Of a DNA stretch of 7,293 bases, positions 1 to 4,544 are shown in pieces (positions within the stretch are counted from its first letter, which is position 1; each line of letters starts with the position of its first letter). The notes beneath the pieces were generated by a model. It was not told the origin of the DNA. It made no database searches and saw only the letters and a list, made by a program, of their open reading frames with translations. The stretch is from the NCBI GenBank assembly GCA_910587375.1, contig CAJULR010000029.1, positions 1-7,293 of the forward strand, written 5' to 3'. Both the position numbers and the translations under genes were made by a program. This stretch comes from Candidatus Gastranaerophilales bacterium. Its GTDB lineage: Bacteria > Cyanobacteriota > Vampirovibrionia > Gastranaerophilales > Gastranaerophilaceae.

Positions 1-452
1 AACGTTCTTTCGTTTGAAAGGAACAAAATCCTTGCAAGCTGCTGTGTGATGGTACTTGCGCCCTGCTTTGCAGAGCCCGCCTTTAAGTTTACAACAACAG
101 ACCTCAAAAGCCCTATTGTGTCAAACCCTCTGTGGTGATAGAAATTTTTATCCTCGGTTGCAATAATTGCATATTTTAAATTATTAGGAATATCTTTGAT
201 TGAAACTTTTTCAAACCTGAAAACTGTAAAAGTTTTAATATTTTCGCCGTCTGAAGAATAAATTGATGTTACAGGGTTTGGCTTTATGTCCTCAAAATTG
301 CTGATTGGGGGCAAAGACGCCAAATAAAGATTAAAGGCCGCAATTGCCGCAAGCACGGCAGAAGCCGCCATCATCAAAATATAGAGGAAAAAATTCCCTC
401 TTTTATTTTTCTTCTTTTTATTTTGTACTCTTCTAGCTCTCACGTTTCCCAT
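1..452 (-). CDS. Class A penicillin-binding protein (PBP1A-like), N-terminal part with GT51 transglycosylase domain; 3' end outside window
   Basis: The first 150 residues are visible; the rest lies beyond the left edge. Residues 1-20 are a short, very basic cytoplasmic tail (RARRVQNKKKKNKRG). Residues 21-45 form one hydrophobic membrane anchor, and the remainder would be extracytoplasmic. The two N-terminal hallmarks of glycosyltransferase family 51 are present: EDKNFYHHRG at 100-109, whose first Glu is the catalytic base, and GASTITQQLARILF at 131-144. These enzymes polymerise lipid II into glycan strands; class A members add a C-terminal transpeptidase domain, which cannot be seen here, so a monofunctional transglycosylase is not excluded. 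The ATG at 452 is chosen because it gives tail plus anchor in the usual proportions. No SD precedes it, unlike every ribosomal gene in the window, and a candidate promoter lies almost on top of it. It is separated from rplR by a terminator, so it is probably not part of the ribosomal operon. Confidence 0.9.
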   Translation of the reverse strand, partial: MGNVRARRVQNKKKKNKRGNFFLYILMMAASAVLAAIAAFNLYLASLPPISNFEDIKPNPVTSIYSSDGENIKTFTVFRFEKVSIKDIPNNLKYAIIATEDKNFYHHRGFDTIGLLRSVVVNLKAGSAKQGASTITQQLARILFLSNERT

Positions 453-458
453 ACTGAT

Positions 459-486
459 ATTTTATAAGGAAAATTTTAAGTTGCAA
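459..486 (-). promoter_or_regulatory. Candidate sigma-70-type promoter for the penicillin-binding protein gene
   Basis: On the minus strand TTGCAA (481-486) is followed by a 16-bp spacer and TAAAAT (459-464). The -10 matches the consensus at five of six positions; the -35 is weaker. The predicted start point about seven bases downstream falls at or next to the A of the ATG at 452, implying a leaderless or near-leaderless mRNA. The region is AT-rich, so chance matches are easy. Confidence 0.4.
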
Positions 487-492
487 GCATTT

Positions 493-530
493 TAAAAAGC
501 GCCCCAATCAAAAGAAAGGAGCGCTTTTTA
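493..530 (-). terminator. Intrinsic terminator after rplR
   Basis: On the minus strand a stem of 13 pairs forms between TAAAAAGCGCTCC and GGGGCGCTTTTTA, with one G-U pair and a 12-base loop. The 3' side of the stem itself runs into TTTTTAAAAT. The plus strand has the same hairpin with one C-A mismatch, followed by AATTTTTT, so it could also stop antisense transcription. It lies about 70 bp beyond the rplR stop and just upstream of the next gene's promoter, fitting the end of a transcription unit. Confidence 0.75.
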
Positions 531-602
531 ATTTTTTATTAAAGGCCTTGTTTATCTCATTTTCATGACAACAAACTCTGCCTTTTAGGTTTTTAAACCC
601 AA

Positions 603-971
603 TTAGAAATCAAGACCTGCTTCTCTTGCGGCGTCTGCCAAAGCTTGAATTCTTCCGTGGAAAAGGAATCCGCCTCTGTCAAAAACGCATTCTTTAATGT
701 TTTTTGCAAGAGCTTTTTTTGCAATGTCTTCGCCAACGATTTTTGCAGCGTCAATGTTTCCACCATGGGATAATTTAGCTCTTAAATCTTTAGCGTCAGA
801 AGATGAAGCAGCAAGAGTTACGCCGTTTACATCATCAATTAATTGTGCATAGATATGCTTAATACTTCTGTACACAGCTAACCTTGGGCATTCAGGAGTT
901 CCTGAAATTTTGGTTCTAACTCTTATGTGTCTTTTTCTTGTTTGTGCTTTTCTGTTTACTAATTTAATCAT
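603..971 (-). CDS. rplR: 50S ribosomal protein L18
   Basis: This 122-residue protein has the normal length and layout of bacterial L18, a 5S rRNA-binding protein that with L5 and L25-type proteins forms the central protuberance of the large subunit. A basic N-terminal arm (MIKLVNRKAQTRKRHIRVR) is followed by the conserved PRLAVYRSIKHIYAQLIDD block (about 29-47) and the C-terminal FDRGG...HGR...ALADAAREAGLDF signature (97-122). The ATG at 971 is preceded by AAAGGA with seven bases of spacing. It follows rplF by 70 bp. In most bacteria rpsE comes next in the same operon; here a terminator and a cell-wall gene follow instead, so L18 is the last protein of this unit. Confidence 0.98.
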   Translation of the reverse strand: MIKLVNRKAQTRKRHIRVRTKISGTPECPRLAVYRSIKHIYAQLIDDVNGVTLAASSSDAKDLRAKLSHGGNIDAAKIVGEDIAKKALAKNIKECVFDRGGFLFHGRIQALADAAREAGLDF

Positions 972-999
972 TTTTTATTCCTTTCACCCAAACCCCAAT

Positions 1000-1013
1000 C
1001 CCTTTATAAAGGG
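1000..1013. other. Palindromic hairpin between rplF and rplR
   Basis: CCCTTTATAAAGGG is a perfect 14-bp inverted repeat in the 70-bp rplF-rplR gap, 29 bp upstream of the rplR start. As RNA it would form a five-pair stem with a UAUA loop, extendable by AAU/AUU across a bulge. No U-tract follows on the minus strand, so it is not a terminator. Its role is unknown: it could be an mRNA processing or stability element, or chance. Confidence 0.35.
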
Positions 1014-1041
1014 CAGGATTCAAACGGGCAATTTCTACTTA

Positions 1042-1581
1042 CTATTTTTTACCTGCTTTACCAGCTTTACGTCTTACGTATTCGCCTTCATATCTTACAC
1101 CCTTGCCTTTGTATACTTCAGGTGCACGTTTAGATCTGATTAAAGCGGCAATATCGCCAACGGCTTGTTTATTTGTGCCTGAAACAGTGATTTTTGTGTT
1201 TGCTTCAACGGCAATTGTAACGCCTTTTGGCGGTTCAACAAGAATCGGATGAGAATAGCCTAATTGCAAATTGATTGCAGTGCCTTGCATTTGAGCCCTG
1301 TAACCAACACCTTGGATTTCAAGTTTCTTTTCAAAACCGTCTTTAACGCCTGTGATTACGTTTTGAACCAAAGTTCTTGAAAGACCATGAAGAGATCTTG
1401 ATTTTCTATCATCGTTAATTCTTGTTAAAATAATTTGGTTGCCTTCAACCTTTACTTCGATTTCAGGTCTAATTGTAACAGATTCTGTACCTTTTGGGCC
1501 TTTTGCTGTTACAATATTGTTTTCTACCTTTACTTCAACCCCTGATGGGATTTCAACCGGTAATTTTCCGATTCTGGACAT
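1042..1581 (-). CDS. rplF: 50S ribosomal protein L6
   Basis: At 179 residues this matches the usual length of L6, which binds 23S rRNA near the factor-binding region at the base of the L7/L12 stalk. It starts MSRIGKLPVEIP, carries HGLSRTLVQNVITGV at about 64-78 and KLEIQGVGYRAQ at about 86-97 (boundary of the two L6 repeats), and ends with YKGKGVRYEGEYVRRKAGKAGKK-type sequence, the highly conserved rRNA-contacting tail. The ATG at 1581 has a strong AAAGGAG nine bases upstream. It is 166 bp from rpsH, unusually far for this pair, and that gap contains a possible promoter and leader fold. The C-terminal half strongly resembles cyanobacterial L6 as I remember it. Confidence 0.98.
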   Translation of the reverse strand: MSRIGKLPVEIPSGVEVKVENNIVTAKGPKGTESVTIRPEIEVKVEGNQIILTRINDDRKSRSLHGLSRTLVQNVITGVKDGFEKKLEIQGVGYRAQMQGTAINLQLGYSHPILVEPPKGVTIAVEANTKITVSGTNKQAVGDIAALIRSKRAPEVYKGKGVRYEGEYVRRKAGKAGKK

Positions 1582-1608
1582 CTTTCTTTTCTCCTTTTGC
1601 TTTGTGTG

Positions 1609-1661
1609 AGCCGGTGTGCAAGACTTAAAACGATTGAGTTTTCGCCTAAAACACTACGGCT
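1609..1661 (-). promoter_or_regulatory. Possible structured leader upstream of rplF
   Basis: In the minus-strand RNA, AGCCG-UA-GUGU (1661-1651) can pair with ACAC-CGGCU (1617-1609): nine pairs with a two-base bulge. Inside it AAAAC (1642-1638) pairs with GUUUU (1631-1627) around a six-base loop. The outer helix ends about 12 nt before the rplF SD at 1591-1597. No known ribosomal leader motif is recognised; the fold was worked out by eye. Confidence 0.35.
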
Positions 1662-1671
1662 GACATTTTTT

Positions 1672-1699
1672 GTATTAAGCGGGAACGCTTCGTTTGCAA
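1672..1699 (-). promoter_or_regulatory. Weak candidate promoter for rplF-rplR
   Basis: On the minus strand TTGCAA (1694-1699), a 16-bp spacer and TAATAC (1672-1677) make an imperfect sigma-70-like pair in the 166-bp rpsH-rplF gap. Transcription would begin near 1665, immediately before the leader fold at 1661. No convincing terminator follows rpsH, so rplF-rplR may also be reached by read-through from rpsH. Confidence 0.28.
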
Positions 1700-1747
1700 T
1701 GCCATTAACGACACAAAAAACGAGTTAACCCATAATTTTAATCTATA

Positions 1748-2143
1748 CTACCAAACGTAGCAGAGAACTTCGCCGCCAATGTTTTCTTTTCTTGCAGCTT
1801 TGTCTGTTAATAAACCTTTGCTTGTTGAAACAACAGCAATTCCAAGGCCATCAAATACTCTTGGCAAATTTTTTGCTTTTGAATAAGTTCTTAAGCCCGG
1901 TGTTGAAACTCTTTTTAAACCAGTGATTACGGGTTTATTGTTGTTATATTTTAATTCAACATCGATAACTTTGAAATTGTCTTTTTCTTTAACTTCATAG
2001 TTTGCAATGAAACCTTCTTCTTTTAAAAGTTTTACAAGCTCAACTTTTAATTTTGAAGCAGGCATTTCAACATTTGAATGACGAACTGTGCTTGCGTTTC
2101 TAATTCTTGTCAGTGCGTCCGCGATAGGATCTGTAACTGTCAT
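1748..2143 (-). CDS. rpsH: 30S ribosomal protein S8
   Basis: This 131-residue protein has the expected length and both halves of S8, a primary 16S rRNA-binding protein that nucleates assembly of the central domain at helix 21. The N-terminus TDPIADALTRIRNA (4-17) is diagnostic, as is the C-terminal rRNA-binding block with VSTPGLRTY (79-87), VVSTSKGLLTD (104-114) and IGGEVLCYVW (122-131). The ATG at 2143 is preceded by AAAGGA at 2153-2158. In Escherichia coli S8 also represses translation of the spc operon by binding its mRNA. Here the gene stands apart, 248 bp after rpsN behind a strong terminator and 166 bp before rplF, with its own promoter candidate and a structured leader. Autoregulation through that leader is an inference. 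Confidence 0.98.
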   Translation of the reverse strand: MTVTDPIADALTRIRNASTVRHSNVEMPASKLKVELVKLLKEEGFIANYEVKEKDNFKVIDVELKYNNNKPVITGLKRVSTPGLRTYSKAKNLPRVFDGLGIAVVSTSKGLLTDKAARKENIGGEVLCYVW

Positions 2144-2158
2144 ATTTAATTTTCCTTT

Positions 2159-2186
2159 CTACTTGCAAGGGTATTTCACCTTGTAG
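2159..2186 (-). promoter_or_regulatory. Hairpin abutting the rpsH ribosome-binding site
   Basis: In the minus-strand RNA CUAC-AAGG (2186-2179) pairs with CCUU (2170-2167) and, across a four-base GCAA bulge, with GUAG (2162-2159). The final G lies next to the SD AAAGGA at 2153-2158. A hairpin in this position could modulate ribosome access to rpsH. Pairing was done by eye and is modest in length. Confidence 0.35.
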
Positions 2187-2229
2187 TTTAGTAATAATAT
2201 TTAAGCCATTCTTTTGCGTTTTCTTTTGG

Positions 2230-2265
2230 CTGTATAAAACTGCACCAATCCTGCGCAACTTACAG
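2230..2265 (-). promoter_or_regulatory. Stem-loop in the 5' leader of rpsH
   Basis: The minus-strand RNA can form an outer helix CUGUA/UACAG (2265-2261 with 2234-2230) and an inner helix UGCGC/GUGCA with one G-U pair, separated by an asymmetric internal loop (AGU opposite GUUUUA) and capped by AGGAUUG. It starts only a few bases after the predicted transcription start. Two short helices around an asymmetric A/U-rich internal loop is the general kind of shape a ribosomal protein can bind; no specific match to the S8 site of 16S rRNA is claimed. Confidence 0.35.
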
Positions 2266-2274
2266 GCAAGACTA

Positions 2275-2303
2275 ATCATATATAAAACATGGTTTTAATG
2301 CAA
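2275..2303 (-). promoter_or_regulatory. Candidate sigma-70-type promoter for rpsH
   Basis: On the minus strand TTGCAT (2298-2303) is followed by an optimal 17-bp spacer and TATGAT (2275-2280), a five-of-six match to the -10 consensus inside TTATATATGAT. It lies about 20 bp past the terminator U-tract behind rpsN, where a new promoter is needed if that terminator is efficient. The resulting leader would be about 125 nt long. The -35 matches only three consensus positions. Confidence 0.5.
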
Positions 2304-2325
2304 ACATTTTTAAAGTTTGATTAAG

Positions 2326-2371
2326 AAAAATAAAAACAAAAATGCACACCAATTTACAAGGTGTGCATTTT
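2326..2371 (-). terminator. Strong intrinsic terminator after rpsN
   Basis: On the minus strand AAAATGCACACC (2371-2360) and GGTGTGCATTTT (2350-2339) form a perfect 12-bp stem around a nine-base loop (TTGTAAATT). It is followed by TGTTTTTATTTTT, a long U-tract. It begins about 20 bp after the rpsN stop. This is the clearest terminator in the window and points to the end of the S10-like transcription unit between rpsN and rpsH. Confidence 0.88.
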
Positions 2372-2391
2372 AATATATTTCATAAAGATTC

Positions 2392-2598
2392 TTACCAAGA
2401 AGCTTTTGTAACGCCCGGCAATAAACCTCTGTGCGCGAATTCTCTTAAGTGAATTCTGCAAAGACCGAAATCTCTGTGATATCCGTGCGGCCTTCCACAG
2501 ATAGAACATCTGTTGTGAAGTCTTACTGCAGGATATTTTCCTTTAGCAACAAGCATTTCGCGTCTTTCTTCTTTGTTTATCATTGCTTTTTTAGCCAT
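2392..2598 (-). CDS. rpsN: 30S ribosomal protein S14, short zinc-binding-like form
   Basis: This 68-residue protein is a short S14, a late-assembling protein of the 30S head. It resembles the zinc (C+) type, usually about 61 residues, rather than the roughly 100-residue zinc-free type. The metal-site spacing is CX2C-X12-CX2H: Cys31, Cys34, Cys47 and His50, where the usual fourth ligand is Cys (CRIC becomes CRIH). The C-terminus LPGVTKASW is canonical. Upstream of the first Cys the sequence KYPAVRLHNRC recalls the long zinc-free form (PVRLRNRC), giving an intermediate look. The ATG at 2598 has AAAGGAG ten bases upstream; an AUGUAA start-stop lies between SD and start. It follows rplE by 20 bp and is followed by a strong terminator. 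Oxygenic cyanobacteria usually carry rpsN outside this cluster. Confidence 0.96.
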   Translation of the reverse strand: MAKKAMINKEERREMLVAKGKYPAVRLHNRCSICGRPHGYHRDFGLCRIHLREFAHRGLLPGVTKASW

Positions 2599-2618
2599 TA
2601 TTTACATTCTCCTTTGAA

Positions 2619-3176
2619 TTAATGCTTTTTAAAAGGCATACCTAAGTGTGCAAGAAGGCTTTTTGCCATTTCATCGGTCGGTGCAGTTGTAATAATTGAA
2701 ATGTTCATACCCTTAACGATATCCACTTCTTCATAGTGAATTTCAGGGAACAAAGCCTGTTCTTTTAAACCGAATGTATAATTGCCTCTGCCATCAAAGC
2801 TTTTAGCGCTAACGCCTCTGAAGTCACGGATTCTTGGAAGAACCACGCAAACAAGCTTTTGGAAGAAATCATACATTCTGTCACCCCTGAGGGTTACCAT
2901 TGAACCAACCGGCATACCTTCTCTTAATTTATAGGAAGCGATTGATTTTTTAGCCTTTGTAACAAGTGCTTTTTGGCCTGCAATTTTTGTTAACTGCGCA
3001 ACAATTGTTTCAGCCAATTTGGAGTTGTGAGAAGCTTCCCCAACACCCATATTAATTACTATCTTATGAAGTCTTGGAATTTGCATTTCATTTGATAGTT
3101 TGAATTCTTCTTTTAATTGATTTCTGATCTCGTTAACATATTTTTCTTTAAGATCTGTAGTTTTATGAGCTGCCAT
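2619..3176 (-). CDS. rplE: 50S ribosomal protein L5
   Basis: At 185 residues this is a full-length L5, which binds 5S rRNA and the P-site tRNA elbow region in the central protuberance together with L18. Diagnostic segments are KIVINMGVGEA (43-53), the KAKKSIASYKLREGMPVG block (about 75-92), VTLRGDRMYDF (94-104), LPRIRDFRGVS (113-123) and the GNYTFGLKEQALFPEI segment (131-146). The ATG at 3176 follows AAAGGT with seven bases of spacing. It is separated from rplX by 108 bp, much longer than the other gaps in this block. In Escherichia coli the S8-binding translational operator of the spc operon lies at the rplX-rplE junction, so the extra space and its hairpin may be regulatory. Confidence 0.98.
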   Translation of the reverse strand: MAAHKTTDLKEKYVNEIRNQLKEEFKLSNEMQIPRLHKIVINMGVGEASHNSKLAETIVAQLTKIAGQKALVTKAKKSIASYKLREGMPVGSMVTLRGDRMYDFFQKLVCVVLPRIRDFRGVSAKSFDGRGNYTFGLKEQALFPEIHYEEVDIVKGMNISIITTAPTDEMAKSLLAHLGMPFKKH

Positions 3177-3224
3177 TTTCTTTACCTTTCTAGCCTTTGA
3201 AATTTTGCCCTTCTTTATTTTGTT

Positions 3225-3250
3225 TGCGGTCTTTAACCATAAAAGCCGCA
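3225..3250 (-). promoter_or_regulatory. Hairpin in the rplX-rplE gap
   Basis: In the minus-strand RNA UGCGG (3250-3246) pairs with CCGCA (3229-3225). A C-A mismatch and four further pairs (UUUU with AAAG, one G-U) follow, closing on an AUGGUU loop. The downstream sequence AACAAAATAAAG has no U-tract, so this is not a terminator. It sits about 50 nt before the rplE start, near where the spc translational operator lies in Escherichia coli. Resemblance to an S8 site is not established. Confidence 0.4.
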
Positions 3251-3284
3251 GGGCCTGTCAAATTTCAATGCCTGCTCTTTTTAA

Positions 3285-3623
3285 TTATACATCCAATGAT
3301 TCGCCGCATTTTTTGCAAACGCGGATTTTTTTACCATCTTTTACATCATGTTTCACTCTTGTAGCTTTTTCACAAGAGGGGCAATAAACCATAACCTTGC
3401 TTGAATCCATAAAAGCTTCTTTTTTAACAAGTCCGCCTTGAATTCCGGCCATCGGATTAGCTTTTTGTGCTTTTGTTACGATATTAACACCTTCAACAAG
3501 CACTTCGCCTTTTTTGGTGTCAACTTCTTTAACGTTGCCCACTTTGCCTTTATCACGTCCAGAGGTAACAATTACTCTGTCACCCACTTTTGTATGTAGT
3601 TTCTTTTCTTCTGTCTTTGACAT
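3285..3623 (-). CDS. rplX: 50S ribosomal protein L24 with C-terminal zinc ribbon
   Basis: The chosen start gives 112 residues, typical for L24, an early assembly-initiating protein that binds 23S rRNA at the subunit back near the exit tunnel. A KOW motif occupies about residues 12-40 (VGDRVIVTSGRDKGKVGNV), followed by the KKGEVLVEGVNIVTKAQK and GGLVKKEAF blocks. The C-terminus has two CX2C pairs, Cys81/Cys84 and Cys103/Cys106, a probable zinc ribbon found in many but not all bacterial L24s. An upstream in-frame ATG at 3662 would add 13 residues lying inside rplN and lacks a sensible ribosome-binding site; the ATG at 3623 has AAAAGGA nine bases upstream and matches the family start. It follows rplN by 19 bp. 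Confidence 0.97.
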   Translation of the reverse strand: MSKTEEKKLHTKVGDRVIVTSGRDKGKVGNVKEVDTKKGEVLVEGVNIVTKAQKANPMAGIQGGLVKKEAFMDSSKVMVYCPSCEKATRVKHDVKDGKKIRVCKKCGESLDV

Positions 3624-3642
3624 TTTATGTGTTCCTTTTATA

Positions 3643-4032
3643 TTAAATAACTTCAGGCGCAAGAGAAACTATTTTCATATAGTTTTTATCTCTCAATTCT
3701 CTTGCAACAGGGCCAAATACACGGGTTCCTTTTGGGTTTCCGTCTTTGTTAATAATAACAGCCGCATTGTCGTCAAATCTGATAACTGATCCGTCGTTTC
3801 TCTTGATGTCAGCTTTTGTTCTAACGATAACCGCAGTTACAACTTCTGATTTTTTAACAGAGTTTGAGTTTGACCCAAAGCTTGGTGTCGGGTTTGCGCT
3901 TTTAACAGCTGCAATAATAACGTCACCAACGCCTGCGTATTTTTTATTTGAGCTTCCCATAACTCTAATGCAAAGAAGTTCTTTAGCACCTGTATTGTCT
4001 GCTACTTTTAATCTGGTTTCTTGTTGTATCAT
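3643..4032 (-). CDS. rplN: 50S ribosomal protein L14 with an extended loop
   Basis: L14 binds 23S rRNA at the subunit interface next to L19 and takes part in the inter-subunit bridge to 16S helix 14. The start MIQQETRLKVADNTGAKELL, the central VIVRTKADIKRNDGSVIRFD block and the end TRVFGPVARELRD...MKIVSLAPEVI are unmistakable. The protein is 129 residues where about 122 is usual. The extra length is at 49-58 (TPSFGSNSNS), where most bacterial L14s have a short Gly-rich turn before VKKGEVV; here VKKSEVV follows. Reading frame and flanking conservation are intact, so it is a loop insertion and not an error. The ATG at 4032 follows AAAGGT with eight bases of spacing. It is 41 bp after rpsQ. Confidence 0.98.
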   Translation of the reverse strand: MIQQETRLKVADNTGAKELLCIRVMGSSNKKYAGVGDVIIAAVKSANPTPSFGSNSNSVKKSEVVTAVIVRTKADIKRNDGSVIRFDDNAAVIINKDGNPKGTRVFGPVARELRDKNYMKIVSLAPEVI

Positions 4033-4073
4033 TTCTTTTTACCTTTTTATTTCACTTGAGTTTTAAGCCTAAA

Positions 4074-4319
4074 CTATTTTGCAGCTTCAACAACCTTGTC
4101 CAATACCCATCTTACAGAGCCGGAAATCGGTCTGTGTTCAACGATTGCAACAGTGTCGCCGGTTTTGGAAACGCCTTGCACGTCGCTTACTTTATATTTT
4201 TTAGAAAAGGTCATTGTCTTTTTATATTTTTTGTGGGCTTTGTGTTCAGCAACGGATACCACAACGGTTTTATCCATTTTATCGCTTACTACTGTTCCGA
4301 CTTTGACTTTTTTTGGCAT
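4074..4319 (-). CDS. rpsQ: 30S ribosomal protein S17
   Basis: This 81-residue protein is a normal-length S17, an OB-fold primary 16S rRNA-binding protein in the body of the small subunit. The signature GTVVSDKMDKTVVVSV (8-23) is followed by HKKYKKTMTFSKKYKVSD, then GDTVAIVEHRPISGSVRWVL (54-73), which contains the conserved ExRPxS motif. The ATG at 4319 is preceded by AAGGAAG seven bases upstream, which lies just beyond the rpmC stop. It sits 17 bp after rpmC in the usual rpmC-rpsQ-rplN order. Confidence 0.97.
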   Translation of the reverse strand: MPKKVKVGTVVSDKMDKTVVVSVAEHKAHKKYKKTMTFSKKYKVSDVQGVSKTGDTVAIVEHRPISGSVRWVLDKVVEAAK

Positions 4320-4336
4320 TTTATTGCTTCCTTATC

Positions 4337-4534
4337 TTATACGTTTAGTTCTTTTTGTCTTAAAATGGTCTTCAACTGAGCAATCTCTTTTCTTGCTTTT
4401 TTAAGCTGAGCAGGATTTTCCAGAGGAGTCATTTTATTATGTTTCATTCTTAAAGAGAATAATTCTTTTTTTGCATTTAGAATCATTTCCTTTAATTCTT
4501 CAACAGTTTTTTCTTTAATTTCATTGAGTTTCAT
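4337..4534 (-). CDS. rpmC: 50S ribosomal protein L29
   Basis: The 65-residue product has the size and composition of L29, a two-helix antiparallel coiled protein at the nascent-chain exit, next to L23 and the docking site for trigger factor and signal recognition particle. The N-terminal MKLNEIKEKTVEELKEMI and the central LFSLRMKHNKMTPLENPAQL (the conserved LRFQ.ATGQLENP-type region) identify it; it ends in a helix with KKARKEIAQLKTILRQKE. The SD AGGTGA overlaps the rplP stop codon (TAGGTGA), ten bp before the ATG, which suggests translational coupling to rplP. Confidence 0.96.
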   Translation of the reverse strand: MKLNEIKEKTVEELKEMILNAKKELFSLRMKHNKMTPLENPAQLKKARKEIAQLKTILRQKELNV

Positions 4535-4544
4535 CTTACTTCAC

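Noticed and set aside
1646..1705. A 19-codon minus-strand open frame in the rpsH-rplF gap, a possible leader peptide
   Set aside because: No SD, and its start would lie upstream of the predicted transcription start for rplF. No run of regulatory codons is seen.
2100..2279. A 59-codon minus-strand open frame starting inside the rpsH promoter and overlapping the first 44 bases of rpsH
   Set aside because: Its ATG lies in the putative -10 box, it has no SD, ends by running out of frame into rpsH, and resembles no family I know. Most likely a chance open frame; conservation in relatives would be needed to revive it.
3190..3240. A 16-codon minus-strand open frame in the rplX-rplE gap ending just before the rplE SD
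   Set aside because: Its ATG falls in the loop of the hairpin with no SD upstream; the basic composition follows from AT-rich purine-rich DNA.
3256..3261. A perfect TTGACA on the minus strand in the rplX-rplE gap
   Set aside because: No acceptable -10 hexamer at 16-18 bp; the nearest candidates are at 11 and 19 bp, so a promoter call is not supported.
3624..3662. A 13-residue N-terminal extension of L24 from an upstream ATG
   Set aside because: It lies within the end of rplN, does not match the L24 family start, and the ATG at 3623 has a well-placed SD.
3746..4404. Long plus-strand open frames opposite rplN, rpsQ and rpmC
   Set aside because: They are antisense shadows of conserved ribosomal genes, rich in Phe, Ser and Leu from reverse-reading Lys/Glu codons, without SD or recognisable domains.
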